NCBI GenBank assembly: GCA_016199085.1
Contig: JACQHJ010000009.1
Location: forward strand, 1-41,666
Direction of reading: 5' to 3'
Source: Candidatus Levyibacteriota bacterium
Lineage (GTDB): Bacteria; Patescibacteriota; Microgenomatia; Levybacterales; UBA12049
DNA: 41,666 bases
Within the stretch, counting starts at the first letter, position 1. Each line of letters begins with the position of its first letter. Of the stretch, positions 24,247 through 30,334 are shown piece after piece. The position numbers and the translations under genes were made by a program. The notes under the pieces are model-generated. The model was given only the letters and a program-made list of their open reading frames with translations. It was not told where the DNA came from and ran no database searches.

Positions 24247-24666
24247 ATGCTAGCAACCTCAGAAGGATCAAGAAGATTTAATGGGATAAGAAAAGTTGTT
24301 GAAGATACTGTAGGAATAAGTGCTTTTAATTGGAGAAGAAATGACGCTAAATCTAAGGGAGATGGTAATGGAATTGCTGTCGCTTCTGGTATAGAAAATG
24401 CTGCTTATCAGGTAGCCGTACCCCTTTATTTTAGGGAGATTATTGATAGTTATAATAAACAGGAAGAAGCTCGCTGGGGACTAGCAATGTTTTATGGGTT
24501 AATTGATATAGGAGCGATGGGTGCTGCAATAGCATTTGCGCTGAATGCTGGAATAGAATCAGGCATAGGCGTCAAGGCAGCATATAATGTTGCGGCTTCT
24601 GCTATTCCTGAAGTTACAAGCTCAGTTTCAGGAAAAATTAGATCTCTTAGATCGTCTCGCAGCTAA
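24247..24666 (+). CDS. Unrecognised small protein with a hydrophobic Gly/Ala-rich segment
   Basis: About 139 residues, not recognised. The N-terminal third is polar and basic (LATSEGSRRFNGIRK and later FNWRRNDAKSKGDGN). The middle to C-terminal part has a hydrophobic Ala/Gly-rich run, GLIDIGAMGAAIAFALNAGI, long enough for one membrane helix, and then AAYNVAASAIPEV. The tail is rich in Ser and Arg (SGKIRSLRSSRS). I prefer ATG at 24247 because the promoter spacing puts the transcript start there; an in-frame ATG at 24229 would add MIYILL and lies inside the promoter. It is divergent from ileS and convergent with the gene at 24736. A small membrane-associated protein is the only safe description. 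Confidence 0.55.
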   Translation: MLATSEGSRRFNGIRKVVEDTVGISAFNWRRNDAKSKGDGNGIAVASGIENAAYQVAVPLYFREIIDSYNKQEEARWGLAMFYGLIDIGAMGAAIAFALNAGIESGIGVKAAYNVAASAIPEVTSSVSGKIRSLRSSRS

Positions 24667-24735
24667 TTTTAGCTTAAAAAGGGGATTATTTCAACCTTAC
24701 TTGTAACAACTAAAAACTTTACTAGATTTATATCT

Positions 24736-25053
24736 CTACCTTCTTGCTCTCCGAGGAAGAGCGGCATCGGGCACGAGTACGGAACTAAGCCCCATAAATC
24801 TAGAAAGAACAAAACCAGCATCAAGTATAGCTTCTCCATCAAGTCTATACCTAATATGTCTTGCCGTTAAATCTGCATCCAAGGGTGGATACTGCCTTAC
24901 CTCAGCTACATTTGGTGCAATTACTTCTGCTTCTCTTCTTCTCCAAATTGCTAAACCATCGCGCTTAACTGTATCTTCTGATGCCACAGTTGTACCAAGA
25001 GGTAGAGGCGTTGACCTAATAGGTATTCCAAAAAACCTTGTTTGTATTTTCAT
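24736..25053 (-). CDS. Unrecognised 105-residue protein
   Basis: No family recognised. The sequence is balanced and protein-like: MKIQTRFFGIPIRSTPLP at the start, an acidic-basic middle (GLAIWRRREAEVIAPNVAEV), then RHIRYRLDGEAILDAGFVLS and a basic end, LPRRARR. No signal peptide or membrane helix. It is a single gene with its own promoter just upstream, divergent from the 595-residue gene at 25147 with 93 bp between the two start codons. Neighbouring minus-strand genes at 27956-29723 are similarly small, arginine-rich and unassigned. Confidence 0.55.
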   Translation of the reverse strand: MKIQTRFFGIPIRSTPLPLGTTVASEDTVKRDGLAIWRRREAEVIAPNVAEVRQYPPLDADLTARHIRYRLDGEAILDAGFVLSRFMGLSSVLVPDAALPRRARR

Positions 25054-25057
25054 TTGG

Positions 25058-25086
25058 GCTATAACATAACACTAAATGGTTTTAAA
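25058..25086 (-). promoter_or_regulatory. Promoter of the 105-residue protein gene
   Basis: Minus-strand TTTAAA (25081-25086), 17-bp spacer ending TGT, then TATAGC (25058-25063). Only four bases separate the -10 from the ATG at 25053, so the message would be leaderless. Confidence 0.45.
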
Positions 25087-25133
25087 ATCAATCACTACTT
25101 AACTAACCCTGAGGTACTTTAAGGAAACTGTCT

Positions 25134-25139
25134 TATAAT
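25134..25139 (+). promoter_or_regulatory. -10 element of the 25147-26934 gene
   Basis: A perfect TATAAT ending 7 bp before the ATG at 25147. A second TATAAT at 25141-25146 abuts the start codon but is too close to act. No convincing -35. A leaderless transcript is predicted. Confidence 0.5.
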
Positions 25140-25146
25140 ATATAAT

Positions 25147-26934
25147 ATGGCGATGAATATAACCAGGGCTGAAGTTCCTGTGCCAATAATTCCTGAAAAT
25201 CTGCCAGCAAGGATACCTGAGATTATTGCAAATCCTCCCTTAAAGGATCTTAGAATTGCTTATTCCATACCTGTTCATCTACCCAAAGAATACGCTGAGG
25301 GTTTTTTACAAAGAAATCTACTCGGAATGTTAAGCCAAAGGCTTTCTTTGGGAAATGCTATGGAAGTAAATTATGTTTTTAACGAAGGCGGGGGACATGC
25401 GTCCGAAGACTCCGACTTACCAGCTCCAACCGACAAAGATAAGCAGATTGAGAGAAAAGCAATAGGTTTTGTTAAAAAGGTGATAGCAGTACAGCGCCTT
25501 GCAGCTCTTGCAAGAAAGGCAGCAGAGCAGGGGGAATATAAATATCAGGCAGATTTAGACACTCTTGTAAACCAAGAAGAAGATCCAGAACAAAAAACAA
25601 TACTTGAGCTTGCTGCTCAAAAACACGGTAGCGTTGCAATAAGCGCCATAGATGCTACGGAAACTGACCTGAGGTCATTAGGTTATAGAGGAAAAGCGAT
25701 ATTTAGATATAGAACTCTTGGGGCCGATTATGCAAAAGCAAGACTTCCAGATCAAGATTCTCTGTTTCAACTTTATGACGTGGATACTGTTCCCGCAACC
25801 AACGATACTACACAAAGGGTAATTGATTATTTCTTTAATGAACATCCAGATGCTGTTTACAATTTCTTATCAATGTCCTATGCCCTGCCAGGAACATGCA
25901 TGAATTTAGTTTTAACTTCTCCAACGTATTCCACAGGTCATATGGCAACGTATAATCTAGAACCACAAACCTATAAAGGGTCTCCACAAATATGCTTTCG
26001 GATTGGCGCATTTAGCAAACTCAAGACAATAGGAACGAATATTTTTGATTCTTTTATGGATTATGACACCGCTAAACACCTTACATATTCTTTTGGACCT
26101 ATTTCCTCTGCCCTTTTTGCAACATCTTTAACCAGTGATAGAATAGGATTTTCAGACGGAAAAAACAGAGATAGTTTAGGCAAAAGAAATGACTTTGATT
26201 TAATAAAGACCTGGATTTACGATCTTGAGGAAATAATCGCTAATGCGAATATGCATCCAAACGGTGGTGCTTCATCAGAAACTATGAGAAGAGATTTAGA
26301 TTTTGCGTTAGAATATTATCAGCGCCAACAAAAGATATTAAGTAGATTCCATCGACTTGCAGCCAGGCAATTTATAAGGTTATATGATAAAGGGGCAATA
26401 ACAATTCATGATGGAGAAATTAACTTTAACGGAGAAGATATTTTAAAAGCCGACACTTCTTCTACAACCCCTTCAAAACTGGATCCCAAGGGTAATAAAA
26501 GACCTTTTGGAAGAAGTATACTTTCATATATTTCTGCAAACAGGGACCTACTTTCAAAGCTTAAACCAGGGGATATAAAAGTTTTAAAATATTATTTGGG
26601 ATTTTCTGAGCAACCTGAGTTTCCAAAAGGAGTTCAATTTACAAATTTTCATGGCGTACTTAGAGAATACTTCGGTGAATATTCAAACGATGTAAATGAT
26701 ATTAGCGATGTAGCTAATTTTGAAATATTAATAAGAGGTAAAGATAATAAAACTTCCCTTTTACATCCGATTTTTACCCAGATACTTGCTTATGCAATAA
26801 TAAGAACTGTTTACTACAGAACAGATCCGCCAATGTTTGGAGATCAACATGATGACAGGATGCCACAAATTGCCATTGAGGAAAAAAATAGAAACAAAGC
26901 CTGGATTTCCCAACATCTAGATAACCTTTCGTAA
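25147..26934 (+). CDS. Large unassigned protein with a divergent GT-A glycosyltransferase-like N-terminal half
   Basis: 595 residues, no recognised family name. The N-terminal half is laid out like a GT2 enzyme. SIPVHLPKEYAEGFLQRNLLGMLSQ (about 40-64) looks like the first strand and helix, NYVFNEGGG (75-83) like the second strand. After a long charged helical insert (about 95-165), GADYAKARL and LYDVDTVPAT (209-218) look like the helix and DxD metal site. FMDYDTAKHLT (303-313) could be the acceptor-side acidic motif. The C-terminal half (about 350-595) is soluble, helix-rich and unassigned. No signal peptide or membrane helix. It is transcribed alone and ends exactly against the convergent mltG stop. 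The fold assignment is inference; alternatives are an unrelated Rossmann-like fold. Confidence 0.55.
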   Translation: MAMNITRAEVPVPIIPENLPARIPEIIANPPLKDLRIAYSIPVHLPKEYAEGFLQRNLLGMLSQRLSLGNAMEVNYVFNEGGGHASEDSDLPAPTDKDKQIERKAIGFVKKVIAVQRLAALARKAAEQGEYKYQADLDTLVNQEEDPEQKTILELAAQKHGSVAISAIDATETDLRSLGYRGKAIFRYRTLGADYAKARLPDQDSLFQLYDVDTVPATNDTTQRVIDYFFNEHPDAVYNFLSMSYALPGTCMNLVLTSPTYSTGHMATYNLEPQTYKGSPQICFRIGAFSKLKTIGTNIFDSFMDYDTAKHLTYSFGPISSALFATSLTSDRIGFSDGKNRDSLGKRNDFDLIKTWIYDLEEIIANANMHPNGGASSETMRRDLDFALEYYQRQQKILSRFHRLAARQFIRLYDKGAITIHDGEINFNGEDILKADTSSTTPSKLDPKGNKRPFGRSILSYISANRDLLSKLKPGDIKVLKYYLGFSEQPEFPKGVQFTNFHGVLREYFGEYSNDVNDISDVANFEILIRGKDNKTSLLHPIFTQILAYAIIRTVYYRTDPPMFGDQHDDRMPQIAIEEKNRNKAWISQHLDNLS

Positions 26935-27909
26935 CTAGTTCAAATATTTCTCGATGTTTTCCAAATGTTCTTCATAGGTTTTTGAACAATGAATATTCTG
27001 AAGCCTGTCGTGCAGATAATAGAAACAGTCTGTTTCCTGTGGATTTAAAGCAGCTTCAATTGCATCAAGTCCCGGATTTGCAATAGGGTGCGGGGGGAGG
27101 CCATTATGCTTATATGTGTTATACAAAGAGTCTGTGTTTCTGATATCTGCTGGCGTTACAACCGACCACCATTTGTCATCAACCTTCCCCTTTGCGTACT
27201 GAATAGTTGCATCAATTTGAAGTCTTTGTCCTTTTAAGAGCCTGTTCCAGATAACTCCTGAGATAAGTTTCATATCGTCTTTTCCCGCTGCTTCTCTTTG
27301 AATTAAAGATGCAATCTTTACGCCCGTTGTCCAAAGAATGTCTTTTTGAGCAAATCCTTCTATATAAGGCCCTGCCTTTTCATTGAAATTTATGATCATT
27401 CTTTTTGCGATATCCAAACCGTCTTCCTCTGCGGGAATAAGATATGTATCTGGAAAATATACTCCTTCTACATAATCGTATTTCATTGCCGTATAAATAT
27501 TATTCCACCTATCTAGCTCTTCATCGCTCCAGTTAAAAGTTACCTTTAATCTTTCTCCTATTTGTTCTTTTCTTATTCCTTCTGCAAAACTAAACCATTT
27601 AAGATCAGGTGGACCAGTTATTTTATCGGCAACCTCAAAAACATTCATGTTTTTAGAAAGATAATATGCCCCCGATGAAATCTTATCGTGTTTTCCTTTT
27701 AAGGTTAAAACAAAATTCATTACCCAAAAGGATTTGATAAAACCTTTTTCTTTTAGATCCTCAATGACAATCGCTTCCCCGAATTCCCGGGGAACTATAA
27801 AGACCTCAACTGTCTTTTTGTCTGAGGGAGCACTAAACGGGTTGAAAAATATGGCAAGTGAGAAAGTAAATACCAAAAGCGCAGCAATTACAAATATAAT
27901 TTTTTTCAT
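26935..27909 (-). CDS. mltG: Endolytic murein transglycosylase MltG (YceG-like)
   Basis: A 324-residue membrane-anchored lytic transglycosylase that cuts nascent peptidoglycan strands and helps set glycan length. Residues 4-22 form the single membrane anchor. A LysM-like region (about 33-100, including SSGAYYLSKNMNVFEVADKI) precedes the catalytic YceG domain. The catalytic glutamate is Glu206 in IASLIQREA. The C-terminal signatures are LQIDATIQYAKG, GLPPHPIANPGLDAIEAALNP (270-290) and FYYLHD. It is transcribed alone from a well-formed promoter. Its stop codon directly abuts that of the convergent gene at 25147-26934 with no spacer. Confidence 0.95.
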   Translation of the reverse strand: MKKIIFVIAALLVFTFSLAIFFNPFSAPSDKKTVEVFIVPREFGEAIVIEDLKEKGFIKSFWVMNFVLTLKGKHDKISSGAYYLSKNMNVFEVADKITGPPDLKWFSFAEGIRKEQIGERLKVTFNWSDEELDRWNNIYTAMKYDYVEGVYFPDTYLIPAEEDGLDIAKRMIINFNEKAGPYIEGFAQKDILWTTGVKIASLIQREAAGKDDMKLISGVIWNRLLKGQRLQIDATIQYAKGKVDDKWWSVVTPADIRNTDSLYNTYKHNGLPPHPIANPGLDAIEAALNPQETDCFYYLHDRLQNIHCSKTYEEHLENIEKYLN

Positions 27910-27924
27910 TAAGCGGCACTCTTG

Positions 27925-27953
27925 ATTCTAGCTTATATAGAGCTTTTATTCAA
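27925..27953 (-). promoter_or_regulatory. Promoter of mltG
   Basis: Minus-strand TTGAAT (27948-27953), 17-bp spacer, TAGAAT (27925-27930). Predicted start near 27918, about 9 nt before the ATG; no Shine-Dalgarno. Confidence 0.6.
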
Positions 27954-27955
27954 CA

Positions 27956-28201
27956 TTACGGTCTTCTGACACTGACTGATCTTGCCCTTAATGCTTGTAC
28001 TCTTTCTGAAGATGTTAGTACGCGACCTGGAGATGATGCCATCACTCTCTCGCCTGCGGTTGGGGTTCTATCGAAAGGCACAACTCCTCTTGCTTGCCAA
28101 AGACAACCATCAACTTTTACTACACTGCCTGGTATTCTTTGTATTGTTCTTTCTGTCTTTCCCTTTGGAATTATAATAAAACCTAAGAGAAGTTTTTGCA
28201 A
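27956..28201 (-). CDS. Possible small basic protein (uncertain start)
   Basis: An 81-codon frame beginning with TTG, directly after an in-frame TAA. The middle and end look protein-like and arginine-rich (RIPGSVVKVDGCLWQARG, ARSVSVRRP) and resemble the style of neighbouring unassigned proteins. No ATG lies in the first two thirds of the frame, and a possible promoter (TTGCAA-17-TATTAT, 28173-28201) would start transcription inside it, near 28166. Translation may therefore begin at a rarer start codon, or the frame may not be coding. Two competing frames cover the same bases. Function unknown. Confidence 0.33.
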   Translation of the reverse strand: MQKLLLGFIIIPKGKTERTIQRIPGSVVKVDGCLWQARGVVPFDRTPTAGERVMASSPGRVLTSSERVQALRARSVSVRRP

Positions 28202-28215
28202 CCCTTAATTTAGGA

Positions 28216-28809
28216 CTATGCTGCTGCCTGATGGGTTTTTGCCTTCCGTTCTTCCTCAACCCAGAAATCTTCTGTCTCACGTCTCCATTTATCATGTAGA
28301 GGTATCGAGATAGCCGTATCGGGAAGAACGAATTGTTCTCTCTTCATGTTTCTGGGTATGTTTCCAGGTTGAAACACGCCTTCTTCATCTGTATATCCCC
28401 AGACTGGCCCACCAAATCCGAAGTCATATTCCAATTTTCTCCTATGATTGAAAACAGCACATTTTTGATTAGGGGGCGCAAGCAAGGTAGGAAATACCTC
28501 ACAGGGAATAAACAAACATTCTTCACTAAACTCTACCTGTTCCAGGGTTGGCACATCCTCATCTCTATCTAAGCTATATGCTCTTTTGTCCAGTCTATAA
28601 TAACCTGGTCTTACCGGCATCGTGCCTCCTATTTGCATAATAACTTTTAAGGGCTCTCCGCTTGGATCATGTAATAATTCCCCTCTTCTAGGCTCATACA
28701 CCGTAAGTATCATTCCGATCCAAGTTTGGCGGTAGTTAAGTAGAGGTGTTTTGAGAGTAAGATCCTCAGTTCTTTCAAGTCTGTCTCTTGCTTCTGTTAT
28801 TACTGCCAT
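28216..28809 (-). CDS. Unrecognised 197-residue protein
   Basis: No family recognised. ATG at 28809 gives MAVITEARDRLERTEDL; an upstream in-frame TTG at 28842 would add 11 residues and lies within the promoter spacer. The sequence looks like a soluble beta-rich domain: WIGMILTVYEPRRGELLHDP, VIMQIGGTMPVRPGYYRLD, a middle with two cysteines in ECLFIPCEVFP, and an aromatic/glycine-rich stretch FGFGGPVWGYTDEEG. The end is a charged helix (WRRETEDFWVEEERKAK) and AAA. It has its own promoter with a perfect TTGACA and a UTR of about 17 nt. Nothing suggests membrane association. Confidence 0.6.
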   Translation of the reverse strand: MAVITEARDRLERTEDLTLKTPLLNYRQTWIGMILTVYEPRRGELLHDPSGEPLKVIMQIGGTMPVRPGYYRLDKRAYSLDRDEDVPTLEQVEFSEECLFIPCEVFPTLLAPPNQKCAVFNHRRKLEYDFGFGGPVWGYTDEEGVFQPGNIPRNMKREQFVLPDTAISIPLHDKWRRETEDFWVEEERKAKTHQAAA

Positions 28810-28832
28810 TTTGGTTTGATAAAGCCGAGAAA

Positions 28833-28861
28833 ATAGTAGCAATAGAATTTTAAAGTGTCAA
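28833..28861 (-). promoter_or_regulatory. Promoter of the 197-residue protein gene
   Basis: Minus-strand TTGACA (28856-28861), 17-bp spacer, TACTAT (28833-28838, 4/6). Transcription would start near 28826, about 17 nt before ATG 28809. Confidence 0.5.
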
Positions 28862-28891
28862 TGATTTATATTTTTAAAACATTCCGTAATT

Positions 28892-29188
28892 TTAAGTAAC
28901 TGAAGTATCTTTTATAGAAGGCAGGGTTCTTTGAATACCAAGAGAATTCATGTTTTGACCAACTTCTGTTCTTGCTCTAGCTATAGCGCTTCGTGCTTGA
29001 CGAGTTTGTGTCTTAACAACCCAAGAATCCGGATCTCTTTTCTCTCTTAGTTGATACAACCCATCCAATAAGTCCGCATGTAGTCTTGCCCTAATATCTC
29101 CTAACTGAGTAAGAACAAGAGGCTCACCTCGATCTTTCCATTTTTGCAATCTTTCCCCAAAGGCAGTCCTTCTAGCTTCTATTGCCAT
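28892..29188 (-). CDS. Unrecognised 98-residue helical protein
   Basis: No family recognised. The composition is strongly helical, with charged heptad-like stretches: MAIEARRTAFGERLQKWKDR, then QLGDIRARLHADLLDGLYQLREKR, then TRQARSAIARARTEVGQNM. Arginine and alanine are abundant, and no membrane segment is present. The start at 29188 is the only ATG near the beginning; a possible -10 (AATAAT, 29194-29199) lies five bases upstream, matching the leaderless pattern nearby. It is located between the 197-residue gene and the split PadR-like gene, all on the minus strand. Confidence 0.55.
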   Translation of the reverse strand: MAIEARRTAFGERLQKWKDRGEPLVLTQLGDIRARLHADLLDGLYQLREKRDPDSWVVKTQTRQARSAIARARTEVGQNMNSLGIQRTLPSIKDTSVT

Positions 29189-29277
29189 ATTTAATTATTA
29201 AAATACCTGTTAGGAATATAGACTTTTTAAGAGGACCCGTCAAGAAGAAATATTTTTAAATCTTTTTGGGAAAAATG

Positions 29278-29379
29278 TTAGGAGTTGCCTTCTACTTCTT
29301 TTGCCAATCGCTTTCTTCCAGCATCTGAAATACGGTATAAAGTTTTTGTAGTAGTCATCCCTAAGTTTGTTCTACTCAT
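29278..29379 (-). pseudogene. Displaced C-terminal piece of the PadR-like regulator
   Basis: A 33-codon frame starting with ATG at 29379, which overlaps the TGA of the preceding frame as ATGA. It encodes TTTKTLYRISDAGRKRLAKE, the typical wing and helix that ends a PadR winged-helix domain. The break point and distance from GWILEK in the upstream frame are just what an intact PadR domain would need. It is either the result of a one-base indel, a sequencing error, or a second chain made by stop-start reinitiation. Confidence 0.6.
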
Positions 29380-29723
29380 GGGTAATAATTCTTTTCTAAA
29401 ATCCAGCCCCATTCCCTAAGTCTTTTTAAAGCCCCATAAAACATTCCGAAACCACTCTTGCCAGTGGTGAGATCTGGTTCTATTTGTCTTATAAGAGAGT
29501 AACCTTCTACCTCAGGCTGCCTTGGATCAGTTTCCTGCAGATAATCTACAACTGTTAAGATTGTTATTTCAATCGGTGTCAGATAATTTGTCACTTTTAC
29601 TGTTTTAGCTGTACCACTAGCGTCTCTTTGTTCTTCAAAGACATATGATCTTCTACCGTGATAGCGATAGTATCCATGTAGAAATGGGAGCCTATTTGGT
29701 TCCCGTGTTCTCTCATTTATCAC
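29376..29723 (-). CDS. PadR-like winged-helix regulator, N-terminal part (frame broken)
   Basis: 115 residues. An N-terminal extension of about 45 residues (GYYRYHGRRSYVF) precedes a PadR-type DNA-binding domain: LTPIEITILTVVDYL is helix 1, EGYSLIRQIEPDL is helix 2, and SGFGMFYGALKRLREWGWILEK is the recognition helix and start of the wing. The frame then stops at TGA, while the expected wing continues in the -1 frame (see 29278-29379). PadR proteins are usually dimeric repressors of neighbouring genes. The reported start is GTG at 29723; it is unusually close to the -10 element, so the true start may be slightly downstream. Target genes are unknown; the adjacent divergent peptidase operon is an obvious candidate. 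Confidence 0.6.
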   Translation of the reverse strand: MINERTREPNRLPFLHGYYRYHGRRSYVFEEQRDASGTAKTVKVTNYLTPIEITILTVVDYLQETDPRQPEVEGYSLIRQIEPDLTTGKSGFGMFYGALKRLREWGWILEKNYYP

Positions 29724-29726
29724 GAA

Positions 29727-29735
29727 ATTATAACA
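29727..29735 (-). promoter_or_regulatory. Extended -10 promoter of the PadR-like gene
   Basis: TGTTATAAT on the minus strand, only three bases before the GTG at 29723. The transcript would begin at or inside the first codons. Confidence 0.5.
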
Positions 29736-29785
29736 ATTTAATGTAAGAAAATGAAATTACGTAAAACAGAGGAAATTAATTCTTA

Positions 29786-29819
29786 ATAAAAAACCGCATC
29801 TTAACCATGCTTAAAGATG
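29786..29819 (-). terminator. Possible intrinsic terminator (minus strand)
   Basis: Minus-strand hairpin CATCTTTAA-GCATGG-TTAAGATG (29797-29819, one bulged base) followed by CGG and six T (29788-29793). It lies between the peptidase operon and the PadR-like gene. It would stop transcripts coming leftward from the ftsZ side. The stem is AT-rich, so strength is doubtful. Confidence 0.35.
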
Positions 29820-29875
29820 AATTCTTACATGTTCTTGTTGACATATTTACATAATTGTGGCTTAATTAATAAAGA

Positions 29876-29904
29876 CTGAAAATATATATTCTCTTTGGTA
29901 TAAT
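29876..29904 (+). promoter_or_regulatory. Promoter of the caspase-like peptidase operon
   Basis: CTGAAA (29876-29881), 17-bp spacer, extended -10 TGGTATAAT (29896-29904). Predicted start near 29911, two bases before the first ATG at 29913. Confidence 0.65.
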
Positions 29905-29912
29905 ACCATACC

Positions 29913-30104
29913 ATGCCAGAAGATAAAAAAATAAGATTTATAAAAACGTTCTCGAACTTACCATTAAATATTAGGAACGAAATAATATATGTTTTTCCTG
30001 ATAAAGGACCAATCACATGGAATGTGGCATTTATTGAAATCATAAACAATACTCCTCTTGGGAAAGAAATACTTGAAAAATTAGACAATCTTAACCTTAT
30101 ATGA
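29913..30104 (+). CDS. Small protein 1 of the caspase-like operon
   Basis: 63 residues, unrecognised. It begins basic and helical (PEDKKIRFIKTFSNLPL), has a short central stretch YVFPDKGPITWNVAF and ends with IEIINNTPLGKEILEKLDNL. That last segment matches the same motif in the next gene's product. No membrane helix or signal peptide. Its TGA overlaps the next ATG (ATGA), so the two proteins are translationally coupled and probably made in equal amounts. An antisense frame of similar length exists but lacks these signals. Confidence 0.65.
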   Translation: MPEDKKIRFIKTFSNLPLNIRNEIIYVFPDKGPITWNVAFIEIINNTPLGKEILEKLDNLNLI

Positions 30105-30334
30105 CAAACAAAGAAAGACAAAAAGAAATTATAGAATTAGTTAAAGCAAGGCTATCAATCTTACCTCCAGATGCAATCCTATCAGTTGGATCATTTGGGG
30201 AACTAAAAAAAGACCAAGTGATTAAAGAAGTTGAAAATAATACGGAAATAGGTAAAAAGATAGTAGAGGTGCAAATGGAATATTTACAAATGCTTAAAAA
30301 AGGAATTTTTTATGGCGAAGCTGCTAATAACTAG
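30101..30334 (+). CDS. Small protein 2 of the caspase-like operon
   Basis: 77 residues, unrecognised, predicted mostly helical and charged. The N-terminus is NKERQKEIIELVKARLSIL, then PPDAILSVGSFGEL, then KKDQVIKEVENNTEIGKKI and a final helix EVQMEYLQMLKKGIF. The E-x-x-NNT-x-x-GK-x-I core is shared with small protein 1. The 3' end overlaps the peptidase gene by 23 bp and contains that gene's Shine-Dalgarno. A role as adaptor, inhibitor or substrate of the peptidase is plausible from the gene order but has no direct support. Confidence 0.68.
   Translation: MTNKERQKEIIELVKARLSILPPDAILSVGSFGELKKDQVIKEVENNTEIGKKIVEVQMEYLQMLKKGIFYGEAANN

Noticed and set aside
24651-24690. AGCTA-ATTT-TAGCT hairpin at the end of the 24247 gene, as a terminator
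   Set aside because: Short stem, no T-run after it on either strand.
28110-28295. Competing frames (minus 28110-28295 and plus 27982-28176) over the doubtful 27956-28201 gene
   Set aside because: Both have shadow-like composition (runs of K/R/N or L/F) and overlap neighbours; the listed frame is only slightly better.
29825-30121. 98-codon minus-strand frame opposite the first small gene of the peptidase operon
   Set aside because: The plus-strand frame has a promoter, ATGA coupling and a motif shared with the next gene; the antisense frame has none of these.
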